From NCBI GenBank assembly GCA_958496175.1, contig OY292276.1, forward strand, positions 54,263,080 to 54,327,079: 64,000 bases of DNA. Direction: 5' to 3'. Within the stretch, counting starts at the first letter, position 1. Every line of letters begins with the position of its first letter. The notes below the pieces were generated by a model that saw only the letters and a list, made by a program, of their open reading frames with translations, searched no databases and was not told where the DNA came from. The stretch is from Sisyra terminalis (lineage: Eukaryota; Arthropoda; Insecta; Neuroptera; Sisyridae). Both the position numbers and the translations under genes were made by a program. Positions 11,291-21,729 of this stretch are shown in pieces.

Positions 11291-11343
11291 ATTCAAGAGC
11301 CTGATGAAGTTACGATACGTAACGAAACGTAGCTAATTTGAAT
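11291..11343 (+). ncRNA. Hammerhead-ribozyme-like motif, right palindrome arm
   Basis: Stem I 5' strand ATTCAA (11291-11296) and AGC (11298-11300), CTGATGA (11301-11307), one extra A, stem II GTTAC/GTAAC (11309-11313 and 11319-11323), GAA, ACGT (11327-11330), A at the expected cleavage position (11331), then GCT and TTGAAT closing stem I. The self-complementary ACGT could form stem III only between two copies, which is known for hammerheads with a short stem III. The extra A after CTGATGA departs from the consensus, so activity is uncertain. Confidence 0.5.
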
Positions 11344-11734
11344 ATTAAAAAATATGAAATAAAAAAAAAAAACGATCGTTAACAACCTGAATTTTCTTCT
11401 TATTTAATAAAAGCTGAGATCTGAATTTTATCATCGATTTTGATTATATTAATATAGGAGTCATTTTTATAGAACCATTAGGGATTCTAAGATAGAAATA
11501 CTAGAGGATACTAAAGAAATTACTACGTTTATATAGGGGATGTTCCTGTGAATGAATAGATTCCGAAACTACTTGACCGATTTGAAAAATTCTTTCACTG
11601 TTGGTAAGCTACACTATTTCCGGTGAACATGGGCTATATTAAATTTTCAAAAAAGTTAGGCATCCATACTAAACCTCCAATAATGTTTGAAAAAATTACC
11701 AAAAAACTTTCTTACATCGCGTGTGCTGGTGATT

Positions 11735-12145
11735 TAACTAAAGAACGGAACAACCGAATTAAATGAAACTTTATATAAATATTCAACACAATTACCCACA
11801 CACGTAAGGCTACTTATCATTCCTTAAAAATAATAAGGTAATGTACCCCCTACGTACAAACTGAGGGATGAAAAAAAAATTTACTTAAGATAGGCGAGTT
11901 ATATATCATTGAAAAGGTATTTAAAAGCTAAAAAATGATCTGTATTAATATTTTATTTTGAACTAATAAAAAGGACAGTAATTTAATTTAAAGTACAAAC
12001 AATTGCCTTTTTGAAATATACATAAATGTTTTTATAGATAATAATCTGACATTAAACATTTTTTTTTAAATTGTTGTAAATAGATCCTTAGGGTTGCTCA
12101 GTAAGGAAATATTAACGAAAAAAATGTAATAGTAATAATAATAAT
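11735..12145. repeat. Dispersed repeat, copy 2
   Basis: Partner of 6840-7365, without the tRNA-like insert. Confidence 0.75.
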
Positions 12146-12252
12146 CTTATTCTGATTACACACACGTTTATTAATGAACACTTAATGATTTATTTTAACA
12201 ATTGTTTGAACGATTTATTTCACACATTGAAATTTTTTCGATACTGTTACTG

Positions 12253-12301
12253 CTTTATTTATACTTATACCGTGTTTGGAAGGTTCTAGACTATTCTAGA
12301 C
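12253..12301 (-). promoter_or_regulatory. Orphan heat-shock-type promoter
   Basis: Five 5-bp units alternate as GAA/TTC (GAA, TTC, GAC, TTC, GAC) at 12279-12301. TATAAATAAAG lies about 16 bp downstream on the minus strand (12263-12253). An A-rich leader-like stretch follows, but no coding sequence. The same arrangement occurs at 28145-28210. Confidence 0.45.
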
Positions 12302-12937
12302 ATCTCTCCAAATTTTGAATATTTCTATCCTTTTTAACCCCTCATTACAATATCACGGAGAAGAGTTCTGGAACGTCCTTCGTCTTTTCAATCCAATTGT
12401 TAGAAACTTTACACCGAGACCGCAACAATATATAACTTTAGATTTATTAATGTATATTAAAATATTAGTTAAATATTTTAAACTTTGCATAAATATTCTT
12501 CAAATACCAAACTTAGTTTTCTTTGAGCATCGTATTCCAATCGTTGAAAAATGAATTCTTTTATGTTGGATTTCAAATCGAGCTTTTTCAAAAAGCTTTA
12601 GTGCTGTACAATGCATCTGTAGCTAAAAGAGACTTCGAGGGTTGTGATTTTCATTTGATTAGTCTTATGATTGTTAAGAACTCTAAAATTAATTCTGGCA
12701 TATTTTTTTTTTTTTGATTAATTGAATTCCTCTATACTTGGTGTCGATGATGAATAAGTTCATGCTCTTCTGTCTAATAAATTAAAAGCATTTCAGTAAT
12801 CCATTTATATATTTTAATCTTTTAAAAACATTCTTGCAGATATCCTTGAAATTAACTTTGTACAACTCTTATTTTGCCTGTGAAACTGTATAATTCCAGT
12901 TGACGAAATTTAGTGCGCAATATACCTATGCGAAAGG

Positions 12938-12946
12938 TATAAATAG
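12938..12946 (+). promoter_or_regulatory. TATA box of trypsin-like gene A
   Basis: TATAAATAG predicts transcription from about 12968. The leader of about 130 nt would contain a short upstream frame (13060-13086, eight codons). Confidence 0.6.
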
Positions 12947-13097
12947 CCAAATGATTTGTTTTTTCAAAATAGATTAATAAATCAATTAATAGTGAAACAC
13001 GAATACCTCATTGCAAAAACGCAATTTTTTGACGTAATTAACTCAACCAACGTGCCCGCATGTGGTTTTTTCGTTTTGGAAATTGAAAAATAAAAAG

Positions 13098-14164
13098 ATG
13101 CGAATAATTATTTTTGTCACTTTATTTCTTGGTAAATATTTTTAACTAAAAATTTGCACTACGAAACTAAATATTTGATTTAAATTTTAGGTATAACGTC
13201 GAAGAATTTAATGATTCATCTGGATAAAGATGCCAGAATTCTTGATGGATTTGAAGTAAAAATAAGTCAAGCTCCATATTACGTTCAAATTTTACGGAAA
13301 AACCAACTAATTGCTGGTGGTTCTATTATAAGTTCTTTAGTTATTCTAACAGCAGCGCACGTATTTGATAGTTATATAATGAATGTGCCAATGTCAATTA
13401 TACACAGTTCCGATAAAAGCATGCAAGGTGAAGCTATCAATATGGAAACATATTTTATTCATCCTGAATACAAATTATTGGACCGTGGCGAAAATGGATA
13501 CGATGTCGCTCTATTTTCTGTAAGCAAATCCAAACTTGGCACACTTTTGACTTCTAACTTTTGACATTACTTTTTAGTTACAAAAACCATTGGACTTTAA
13601 ACGTAATCTCTGTGCCCCAGTTAAATTGGCAGAACCAGGATTCAACAAATTTAAAGTAGGAGACTTAGTACTTGTGGTTGGAATGGGATATGAGGTAAGT
13701 AGAGCACCAAATAATTCGTTGGTACACCAAAATTGTGACAAAAGAAAATCAAATGATTTCAGTCAATGTTTGGATTGCTTTCACCAAATCTGTTAGGTAT
13801 TAACATTCCAGTTGTGCCGGATGACGTGTGTAAAAAATTTGTGATATCGGCAAACGTGAAGTGGAATCCTAGTATCATTTGTTTGGCAAACACAACGATC
13901 AAGGGATTTGATTCTTGCCAAGGCGATTCTGGAGGCCCGGCAGTCTTCAACAACGTGCAGATTGGAATTGTTTCCTGGGGATATGGATGTGGTAAGGGTC
14001 TGCCTGGCGTATATACTCGAATCAGTGGAGTGTATTCATGGATAATGGATACCATGAAAAAGATTCATTCGTCAAGAAGAAGTGAATTACTAAGTAAAGG
14101 ACTAGCTGCACCAGGGCGATACTGTCCTGGCTGCGAACATATGAATGTGATTACCTGTAAATAA
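13098..14164 (+). CDS. Divergent trypsin-like serine protease A (4 exons)
   Basis: Exons 13098-13131, 13191-13519, 13578-13694 and 13763-14164 join in frame (GT-AG introns of 59, 58 and 68 bp) to give 293 residues. Signal peptide about 1-15, then a short propeptide ending at Arg27 before ILDG, where trypsins have IVGG. Catalytic triad His68, Asp116, Ser216 ([10 protein letters not shown]). Asp210 in the S1 pocket predicts cleavage after Lys/Arg. Both cysteines of the usual Cys42-Cys58 bridge are missing (AGGS for CGGS, AAHV for AAHC). Cys183-Cys200 and the Cys212 bridge to the GCG cysteine remain. A 33-residue C-terminal tail with CPGC and a further cysteine is absent from B, C and D. Probably secreted; substrate unknown. 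Confidence 0.85.
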
Positions 14165-14169
14165 ATAAA
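14160..14169 (+). terminator. Polyadenylation signals of gene A
   Basis: Two overlapping AATAAA words, the first overlapping the stop codon. Confidence 0.4.
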
Positions 14170-14544
14170 TTGAAATTAGGAAAAAAAAGCTTGTGAATTA
14201 TTAGAATCACCTCTCTTATATACCCGCAGCATTCCTCAATGTACCAATTATAACTTACTTTCGAAATATACATTTATCAATTAGGTTTTGAGAAAATTTG
14301 CTCTTCTTCTAAAAATCACTTCACGACCATAGCAATGAAGTATTGACAATTAGCGATTATTGTATTGACCGTTGAAAACGCTATTTTTTTGCGATCGTAA
14401 GGTATGTTTTCGACGCAAGAAAAAGATAAAAACAATCTTTGAAGCGGATTGTATATCGGGGCAAAATTTGAGCTAAATCGATGCAGAACTTTTTAAGTTT
14501 TTGAAATCTACCCAAACCAATATAATAATTTTATATATGTAGAT

Positions 14545-15655
14545 TAGGGTGTCCGTTATTTCCCAAATTTTGTTCTTAGAGCGATCGCCCCCTGAATTTT
14601 TAGTTAAGATATAAAAAAAATTATCCAATACAATTACGCTCTTAATTTCTTGATTAAACCGTACCAGAATCATGTTACTTTTACCATTTAAATAACATGG
14701 GATTATTTGACTATTTACTTCTAATTTTTTTCTCTCAGAAACAAATGAATGAAAAGATTTACCAATAAATTATTCTGACGTAAAATTTAACGTTCTACAA
14801 AAAAGATCTCTTATAAATTTTCGATTAAGTCACTCCATTAAAAGTTATTCAACATTTATCTTGTGCCTAATATAAATCTTGCAATATTTTCAACTTTTTG
14901 CTCATTTTTACTTTTTTAACTATAAAGTTATTGGAAGAAAAGATAAAAATTATTATTATTAGAACGCCAGTGATTATTTGTGTTAATTTTATGGCTTGAA
15001 TTGAAAAATAAACAAAAAAAATCATATTTTGACAACTAAAACAGGTGATATAAGATCCGAATTCGCTGTAGTCGTGAAATTCAATTTATCCAGGATAAAT
15101 TTTCGAACTTTAATCAATATTTTGTGCCTACGAAGTAAATTTCATACTAATTAATGAGACTATCGACAAAAGTTCAATTAAAATTTGAATTTTTACCATT
15201 TCACCTGATACCATCTATTTTCTACCATCTTTGTTACCATCATTATTACCATCTATGAAAAATTTCTTAGAACTTGTACTTACTCAGCAAATTAAATATT
15301 GAATAAATTACAAAATACAAATTAAACAAATTAATTCAAGTTAAATGTTGAATAACTTTTAATGGAGTGATTTAATCGAAAATTTATAAGAAACCTTTTT
15401 TTTAGAGCGTTAAATTTTACGTCATAATAATTCAATCTTAAATATTTTTAATCATTTGTTTCTGAGAAAAAAAATTAAAAGTAAAAAGTCAAATAATCCC
15501 ATGTTATTTAAATGGTAAATGTAACATGATTCCGGCACGGTTTAATCAAGAAATTAAGAGCTTAATTGTATTGGATATTTTTTTTTATATCTTAACTAAA
15601 AATTCAGGGGGCGATCGCTGCAAAAAAATCAATTTGGGAAATAACGGACACCCAA
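14545..15655. mobile_element. Nonautonomous hAT-like element with 8-bp target duplication
   Basis: About 310-bp terminal inverted repeats start TAGGGTGTCC at the left and TTGGGTGTCC at the right. The element (1111 bp) is flanked by ATGTAGAT on both sides (14537-14544 and 15656-15663), the 8-bp duplication typical of hAT. No transposase frame is present; open frames at 14473 and 15526 are by-products of the arms. A partial third arm lies at 20829-21023. Confidence 0.85.
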
Positions 15656-16418
15656 ATGTAGATAAACGATATATTATTGATTGTTTATTTAAATCAGAGG
15701 TTGTCAAAGGTAGCCAATCCGTGAATCACAAAAGGCATGACAATGTTTTCAACCTGCGAGATGCATCAGACTTTTATACAATGTATACATTTTATAACGA
15801 CCAAAGTGATGAAAACCAATATATACTAACCATGTTTACGATGTATCTAAATTTAATATGGAAAATTTCATATATAACGTCAAAAGTGGCCCACTGAATT
15901 ATAATGCATTTCCGAAGTGGCTCACAAAATATCATTTGGGTTGGCTACCCCTGATTTCAAATGTGCTGATTTTTGATACCTTAAAAAAACATAGATATTT
16001 AATTGAAGGATCCAATTTATAACCAATTAATGGATGTCCGTTTATTTATTTAAATCGGCCTTCTTCTGAGTGCTACTTTTATGATTAATAATTGAACTTA
16101 ATTACAAAGTTTTTATCAAATCATTAAAGCTGTCCTTAAATTGGAACCATAAGTGAAATCAGAATAAAATATTGGTACTTCTATTTGGATTAGATCCTTT
16201 TTATATTTTTTTTTTTTTTTTTTTTTTGGTGAAACACTAAGATATACCTGAAAAGACTATAATCGAAATTGAATAACCTGTTCTTGAATTGTACGATAGA
16301 ATTCAGGTAGACAAATAATTACATTCAATTTATCAACCTTGGTTCCATAATGATCAATATTGTGAACAAAACTTAATAAATTCCAAACTGTTGTAGAATT
16401 GCAAGCAATTGGACTCTG

Positions 16419-16657
16419 AACTGGAGATATGAAATAACATAGTTAAAGCTTGAAGGCCAAAATGTATTTATAAATACAGTTTCAAAGGTAATATTTATGG
16501 ATTCGAAATCAGGTGATAATGTAATTATAATTGACAACAAATAATAAATACCTTAAACTAGTTCCAAATTCCTGAACTTTGTATTTATACCTGCCATTCT
16601 CTCGTACTACACATTTTGGCCTTCAAGCTTTTACTATGTTATTTCATATCAACAGTT
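16419..16657. repeat. Small inverted-repeat element (MITE-like)
   Basis: The outer about 40 bp at each end (core GATATGAAATAACATAGTTA) are reverse complements, with about 145 bp between them. No target duplication seen. Confidence 0.7.
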
Positions 16658-16659
16658 GA

Positions 16660-17880
16660 AAATAGGATTACTAAGTGGTTTGCATGCCACAAGAGCCAAC
16701 GATTAAACTGGTTTTGCACGTAACGTGTGAAATCCATACTGACAAAAGCCATAACGAAAATTACAAATACTTTTATTTTCATTTTATTCCTTACTATCTG
16801 ATGCCCGCAACTTCGTCTGCGTGACGTCTATGATGGTATTATTTTCTTTTGAAAATTGCACATATAAGACTTAGAAATCGGAAATTTTATATCCTTACTA
16901 AAAACGTATTCGACTTTAAAAATTAATATTTTAACGCCTTTAAATAGGCATACTTTATCAAATGTTGATTTTTTTAAAAGTCTCTACTTAAATATTTTAT
17001 TGATATTTAGAAAATATCCAATGAGACTCAACACGATTATTTAAATTGATATTTTTACACCTAATGCGTAGGGGTGCATGTTTACTATATATTTAATCAT
17101 TTGTAAATCAATCAACTAAGCATTAATAAAAAAATTCATAAGATCCATAAGTCGGTCGTTAGTTGAAATATGACTTAAGGTAGACAAATAGAAAAATATT
17201 TCAAAATTTCCCTTATTTTAAATGGTTTTAAATATTACCTTGTTAAAAAAAATTACATAAAATTACTCTTTAAAAATTGGTTCAACAACGAAAAAAACAA
17301 CAGTTTAATTTTGCCTTCAACTTTAATTGTGAATAACTTTTGAAAAAGTGCCTTCCTGTAAAACGTTAAGAGGCCTTTTTTGTAGACCATTAAATTCCTT
17401 TCAAGAATCTATATTGTTCATTTCTATATATTTATTTGTTCGTTAGTTACAAAATTCCAAAATAAAGAAGATAAATCTAAAAATTATATCAATGTTTAAA
17501 GCTTGATTATTCGGAAACAGCGTGTCTGGCAAAAATTTTCAAAGAGACGTTCTTTGTAGGGAATTTAATTTTCTCTAAATATATATACAGATAATTTTTT
17601 TTACCTTGATAGTTTGACAACATTGACGCAAAAATGAAAGCACAAATAAAAAATCGAAATTAAAGATGATAGACCTCTTAATATTAATATTAAGGGCTCA
17701 AACCTTCCCGATATTTTTTTTGTCGCCTTGAATTTCAATATACTTTTTTAAAAAAATAGTCAATTGTTTTGGCCCAGTCTAGTAAACATATTTTTGAAAT
17801 TGATGGTTATTGAGAGTTACCGGGTTTCAAAATAGAAATAATTTTTATTGTATTATTTACGCTGACTACTACTACTTGAT
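16660..17880. other. Intergenic AT-rich DNA
   Basis: No gene seen. A GC-rich word at 16807-16824 resembles those near 8290 and 9296. Confidence 0.4.
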
Positions 17881-17882
17881 GA

Positions 17883-17923
17883 CCACTGAGGAAGATTGCT
17901 TGGCAATCGAAATACGTATCTGG
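17883..17923 (+). ncRNA. Hammerhead-ribozyme-like core, third family
   Basis: CCA, CTGAGGA (17886-17892), an extra A, a perfect six-bp stem II GATTGC/GCAATC with TTG loop, GAA, the self-complementary ATACGTAT (17912-17919), C, then TGG, which pairs with CCA as a three-bp stem I. No longer stem I is evident. It sits inside a chance open frame. Confidence 0.4.
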
Positions 17924-18170
17924 GTAATACGTCACGAATATTTTTGTTTGAACTTCTGTTTAAATTTATGTTTATGGTATGATTTTTATATAATATTATA
18001 TTAAATTATACTACTTAAATTGAACAATGTATACTATATATTGTATACACAACTAAATAATAGTTATTATTTTATGTTATGGATCCAATGATGTACATAG
18101 ACAGCGTAGTCATGCTTATTTAGGGAGAGAATACAAGTAAAGTAAATTTCGGAATCGCTTTTTTATAGAA

Positions 18171-18590
18171 ATGGTTGTTATGAAAGAAACTATAAGGACA
18201 ATTTTTGTAGACAATTGCATGATTTACAATTTTTATCTGAAAAATTTTCATCGTAAAATTCATTGTTTCGCTGAAAAATCATGAAAACCAAATTTTGCGA
18301 ACATTGACTTTGAATAAATTTTTTGCATACATGGAATGGATGGGGACTTTTCAAAATTTCATTACATTGGTGTTCCTAATGTTCCTGCAAATTTTCAACT
18401 TGTTGGGAATTTATGTTGGGGAATTTTGTCTTATATACTACATTAATACTTGGATCAATTTAGAGATAAAATGGGTGCTGACTACACAAAGTTAGGAGAG
18501 CATTTTCACCAATATGTAATCAATTTTGAATGACATTATCAAGGGTAGCACAATAGGACTGTAATGGAAGATTATTTTTGGGTTTTAATA
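18171..18590 (+). pseudogene. Decayed transposon-associated coding remnant (FHQ/YQG/DYFW), copy 1
   Basis: Frames interrupted by stops encode VPANFQLVGNLCWG..., then LHQYLDQFRDKMGADYTKLG, EHFHQ, HYQG and MEDYFWVLIR. The series ERFHQ...YQG...MxxDYCW recurs, as I remember it, in uncharacterised repeat-borne animal proteins. It is dead here (several stops). The copy upstream of gene C (23968-24370) keeps a longer frame. Confidence 0.45.
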
Positions 18591-19398
18591 CGAAAAAATC
18601 AATACTAACTTAAGAAAATTACTAATAATATTCTTTTTTTACTTTGATTTTTTTTTTGTTTTCCAATTTCATACATTTATCAATATTCTTGAATTAAAAA
18701 GACTCTGATGTTCAGCAAAAACGTAAAAACGTTTTTATTAAAGCTGCTGTAGTTTATACAAAAGCAAAAAAAAATTCTCCTTATGCGAAACGTAGAAAAA
18801 ACTACCATTTTATATTCAGAAGTCAGATCATTTTACGTAATATTAACGTAATCCAATATCAGCGTTTCACACATGACTTAAACATAGCGAAATTTTGTAA
18901 AATTTGCAATTACGTTACGAAAACTATTAAGCATTGCTAAAATAATTGTTAATTGATTATTTACCATTACTTTTGTAAAAATCAATTTTGATATGGTGGC
19001 AATGAAACTTAATATACCAGGTAGTTTGGTAAGAAATGTATTGAAAGTTTTGCCAAATATTTGCTAATCACAAATTCACTATATTTTTCGTGTAATTTTT
19101 ATCGTGTGATTGATTTGATTTTTCTTTTCGTGGTTTTACTCGTTCCTCCTGTGCAACTTCTAGTATCAATTTCGCGATTTAATCGATCTGGGATTTCAAA
19201 TCCCCCGTAACTTATCTTGGACATTATTAATTTTCCTATTGCAGTTTTCTTGTGGTCTATCCTATTCGCTGTCCTTATTTCTATATCTAAAGAAATATAT
19301 TTCGAAATACTAAAGAATCAAACGATATTCTCAGGAATACGGTCAAAAACAGACACATTGATTAGAACCTTAATAATCTTGAATTTGATTTGAAAAAA

Positions 19399-20376
19399 AT
19401 GCGTATGTTTATCATTTTTGTATTATTTGGATGTAAGTATTGCATAAATGAAAATTGATTATAATAATTTATATTTGAATTGAGTTTCAGGTACCAATTC
19501 GACAAACTTAAATAAGAGTCATAGAATCCTTGACGGATTCCCGGTTAATATCAAGGATGCTCCATATTACGTACAACTTGTTCGGAGAAATATTGGAATG
19601 GCTGGTGGCTCCATTATAAGTTCATTAGTTATTCTAACAGCAGCGCATTGTTTTGATTTATTTCAAAAGGGTGAGAAAATCACAATTTTCCATAGTTCCG
19701 ATAAAAGCATGAAGGGTCAACCTATCGAGATGAAAGACTATTCTATTCATCACAAATATAGTCAAAATGTTTATGACGTTGCTGTGTTTTCTGTAAGCAT
19801 ATCCCATTTCGCTGCTTTTGTCTAAAAACTTTGCGCTAAACTTTCATTGCACACTTAGCTAAAGAAACCGTTACCATTAAAACCAGGCCTATGTGCTCCA
19901 ATTAAGTTGGCAAATCCAAAAGAAATAAATATAAAACCAGGTGACTTAGTACTTGTCGTTGGAATGGGATATCAGGTTAGCAAAGCATCAACAAATTATT
20001 ATTAAAACGCCAAATTTGTGACAATTAAATCAATTGGTTTCAGTCAATGGACGGGGTTCCTTCACAAAAACTATTGGGTGTTGAAGTTCCAGTTGTGTCG
20101 GAAGAAGGATGCAAGAACTTTGTGTTGAGTAGAAAGGCACAGTGGAACCCGACACAACTATGTCTGGGATACACATCGATGACAGGATATGACGCTTGCC
20201 AAGGCGATTCTGGAGGACCAGCGGTCTATAATAACGTGCAAGTTGGTATTGTTTCTTGGGGAACTGGATGTGGTTTGGGTTTTCCTGGCGTATACGTACA
20301 AGTCAGTGCAGTATACTCATGGATAATGGACGAAATGAAAAAACTTGAATCACCAAAAACAATCATGGGACTATAA
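19399..20376 (+). CDS. Divergent trypsin-like serine protease B (4 exons)
   Basis: Exons 19399-19432, 19491-19792, 19859-19975 and 20044-20376 join in frame (introns 58, 66 and 68 bp) to give 261 residues. Signal peptide about 1-15; activation after Arg23 before ILDG. Triad His64, Asp107, Ser207; S1 Asp201 (DACQGDSGG) predicts trypsin specificity. Cys58 of the standard numbering is present (AAHC) but its partner Cys42 is Ala (MAGGS), leaving Cys65 unpaired. Intron positions equal those of A, C and D. No clear TATA box; a weak TATA-like word near 19292 and TCAG near 19334 are conserved in the C copy. Very similar to gene C, so the duplication is fairly recent. Confidence 0.85.
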
Positions 20377-20828
20377 ACCAAAAGGAAGACAAATTATTAT
20401 TGTTAGTATCTATGACAATATATTGGGGAATCGGGAAATTAGGGTCGTTTCTAAATTTAAAAGACATTCAATCGCCATTTATTGGTTCTTGAGTTATTTC
20501 AAAGTTGTACTAAAACCATTTTATTATAAAAGTGATTTGGAAACTCAAATATATAAAAAAAAAAACACACATTTATTTTCAAATGATTTGATGAATTCCC
20601 GTAGGAATGCAAATTCGGTATTGGAGTTTTACTGGATCATAACGCAAAGTCCCAACAATATTTATTCAAGAGCACTAAATGTTCATTAATTCATTAAATA
20701 ATTTTGAGTTTTTTATTTCGTATAAGAAGGAGAAAAACTTTAAGCAATTAAAAATTAAGGGAAGAAGTGGTACGAAATTCTTGTCAGACAACCGAAGAGC
20801 CGTTAAATATTCCGTTATATATTAGATT

Positions 20829-21023
20829 AGGGTGTCCGTTATTTCTCAAATTGTTTTTTTTAGAGCGATCGCCCCCTGAATTTTTAGTTTAAGATATAAA
20901 AAAAATTATCTAATACAATTAAGCTCTTAATTTCTTGATTAAACCGTGCCGGAATCATGTTACTTTTACCATTTAAATAACATGGGATTATTTAACTATT
21001 TACTTTAAATTTTTTTTCTCTTT
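20829..21023. repeat. Solo arm of the 14545-15655 hAT-like element
   Basis: Begins TAGGGTGTCCGTTATTTC and matches 14545-14745. The other arm is not found nearby. Confidence 0.8.
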
Positions 21024-21729
21024 ATTTTTTTAATGTGTTAGAAGCGTATTATTGTTAAACTTTTTATTACTAGTTTAAATTAAAAAGTGTAAAGATTTTT
21101 TTTAAAAATTTCTCTGCTTCACGAAGGAAAAGCCTTCTGTTATTATTTTTATGTAATGATATTAAAGTCTGCAGTGAGGGGAAGTATTGTATCTTAATAT
21201 AATACTCAATTTTATAAAAATCAGTTTTCTTTACTAAGGAGGCATTTCACGTGAAGCGGATAGTGAAAAAAAAGTGATGATCTGAAATTTGTTCATATTT
21301 GTGCGTAATTGTACTTCTAGTAAGTATGAATGTGGATACTAAATATTTTTTTCGAATGATGATTATTTGCCAAGTTATACGCTTCTAAAGAATTGTCTTT
21401 TTTGAAAAAAAAATGTCGAAGTATTTTTTTTTTAAATTTCAAATATGACGGTTTAAATAGAAAATTTAACTGTTCTTTCTAAATAAAAAATAAAACTGGA
21501 CATTTTTATTTTTTTTAATATAGAAGAGCGGAAGTCAACTTTTCAAATCAGAATTTTAGTAACTTCCACCATTTTGATTTTTGATTTTTTTATTTTAAAA
21601 TATAACCTAAAGTACATTTATGTTGCACCAGAAGTTTCATAATGGAATCTGCAATAGTTTAGGAGATAGAGGAATTATAGTACATACATGTCGTACCCTA
21701 GCTTTCTTAGGTCAATTGGTTTACGCGAT

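Larger units (their letters stand above)
11013..11548. repeat. 536-bp near-perfect palindrome
   Basis: The left arm, from 11013 to about 11267, is the reverse complement of about 11295-11548. The axis is near 11280. Each arm carries a hammerhead-like core close to the centre. Sequence at 10743-10900, just outside, belongs to the same repeat family as 9048-9285. Confidence 0.9.
18104..20540 (+). repeat. Segmental duplication, copy 1 (contains gene B)
   Basis: Colinear with 23904-26304, including upstream DNA, introns and about 170 bp after the stop. The left edge begins near GCGTAGTCATGCTTA in both copies. Confidence 0.9.

Noticed and set aside
15526..15897. 123-residue open frame
   Set aside because: Its first third is the inverted-repeat arm of the hAT-like element, repeated in antisense at 14473, and the rest has no motif.
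18968..19064. Small 24-codon frame conserved upstream of genes B and C
   Set aside because: Differences between the copies include amino-acid changes, and the conservation equals that of the surrounding duplicated noncoding DNA.
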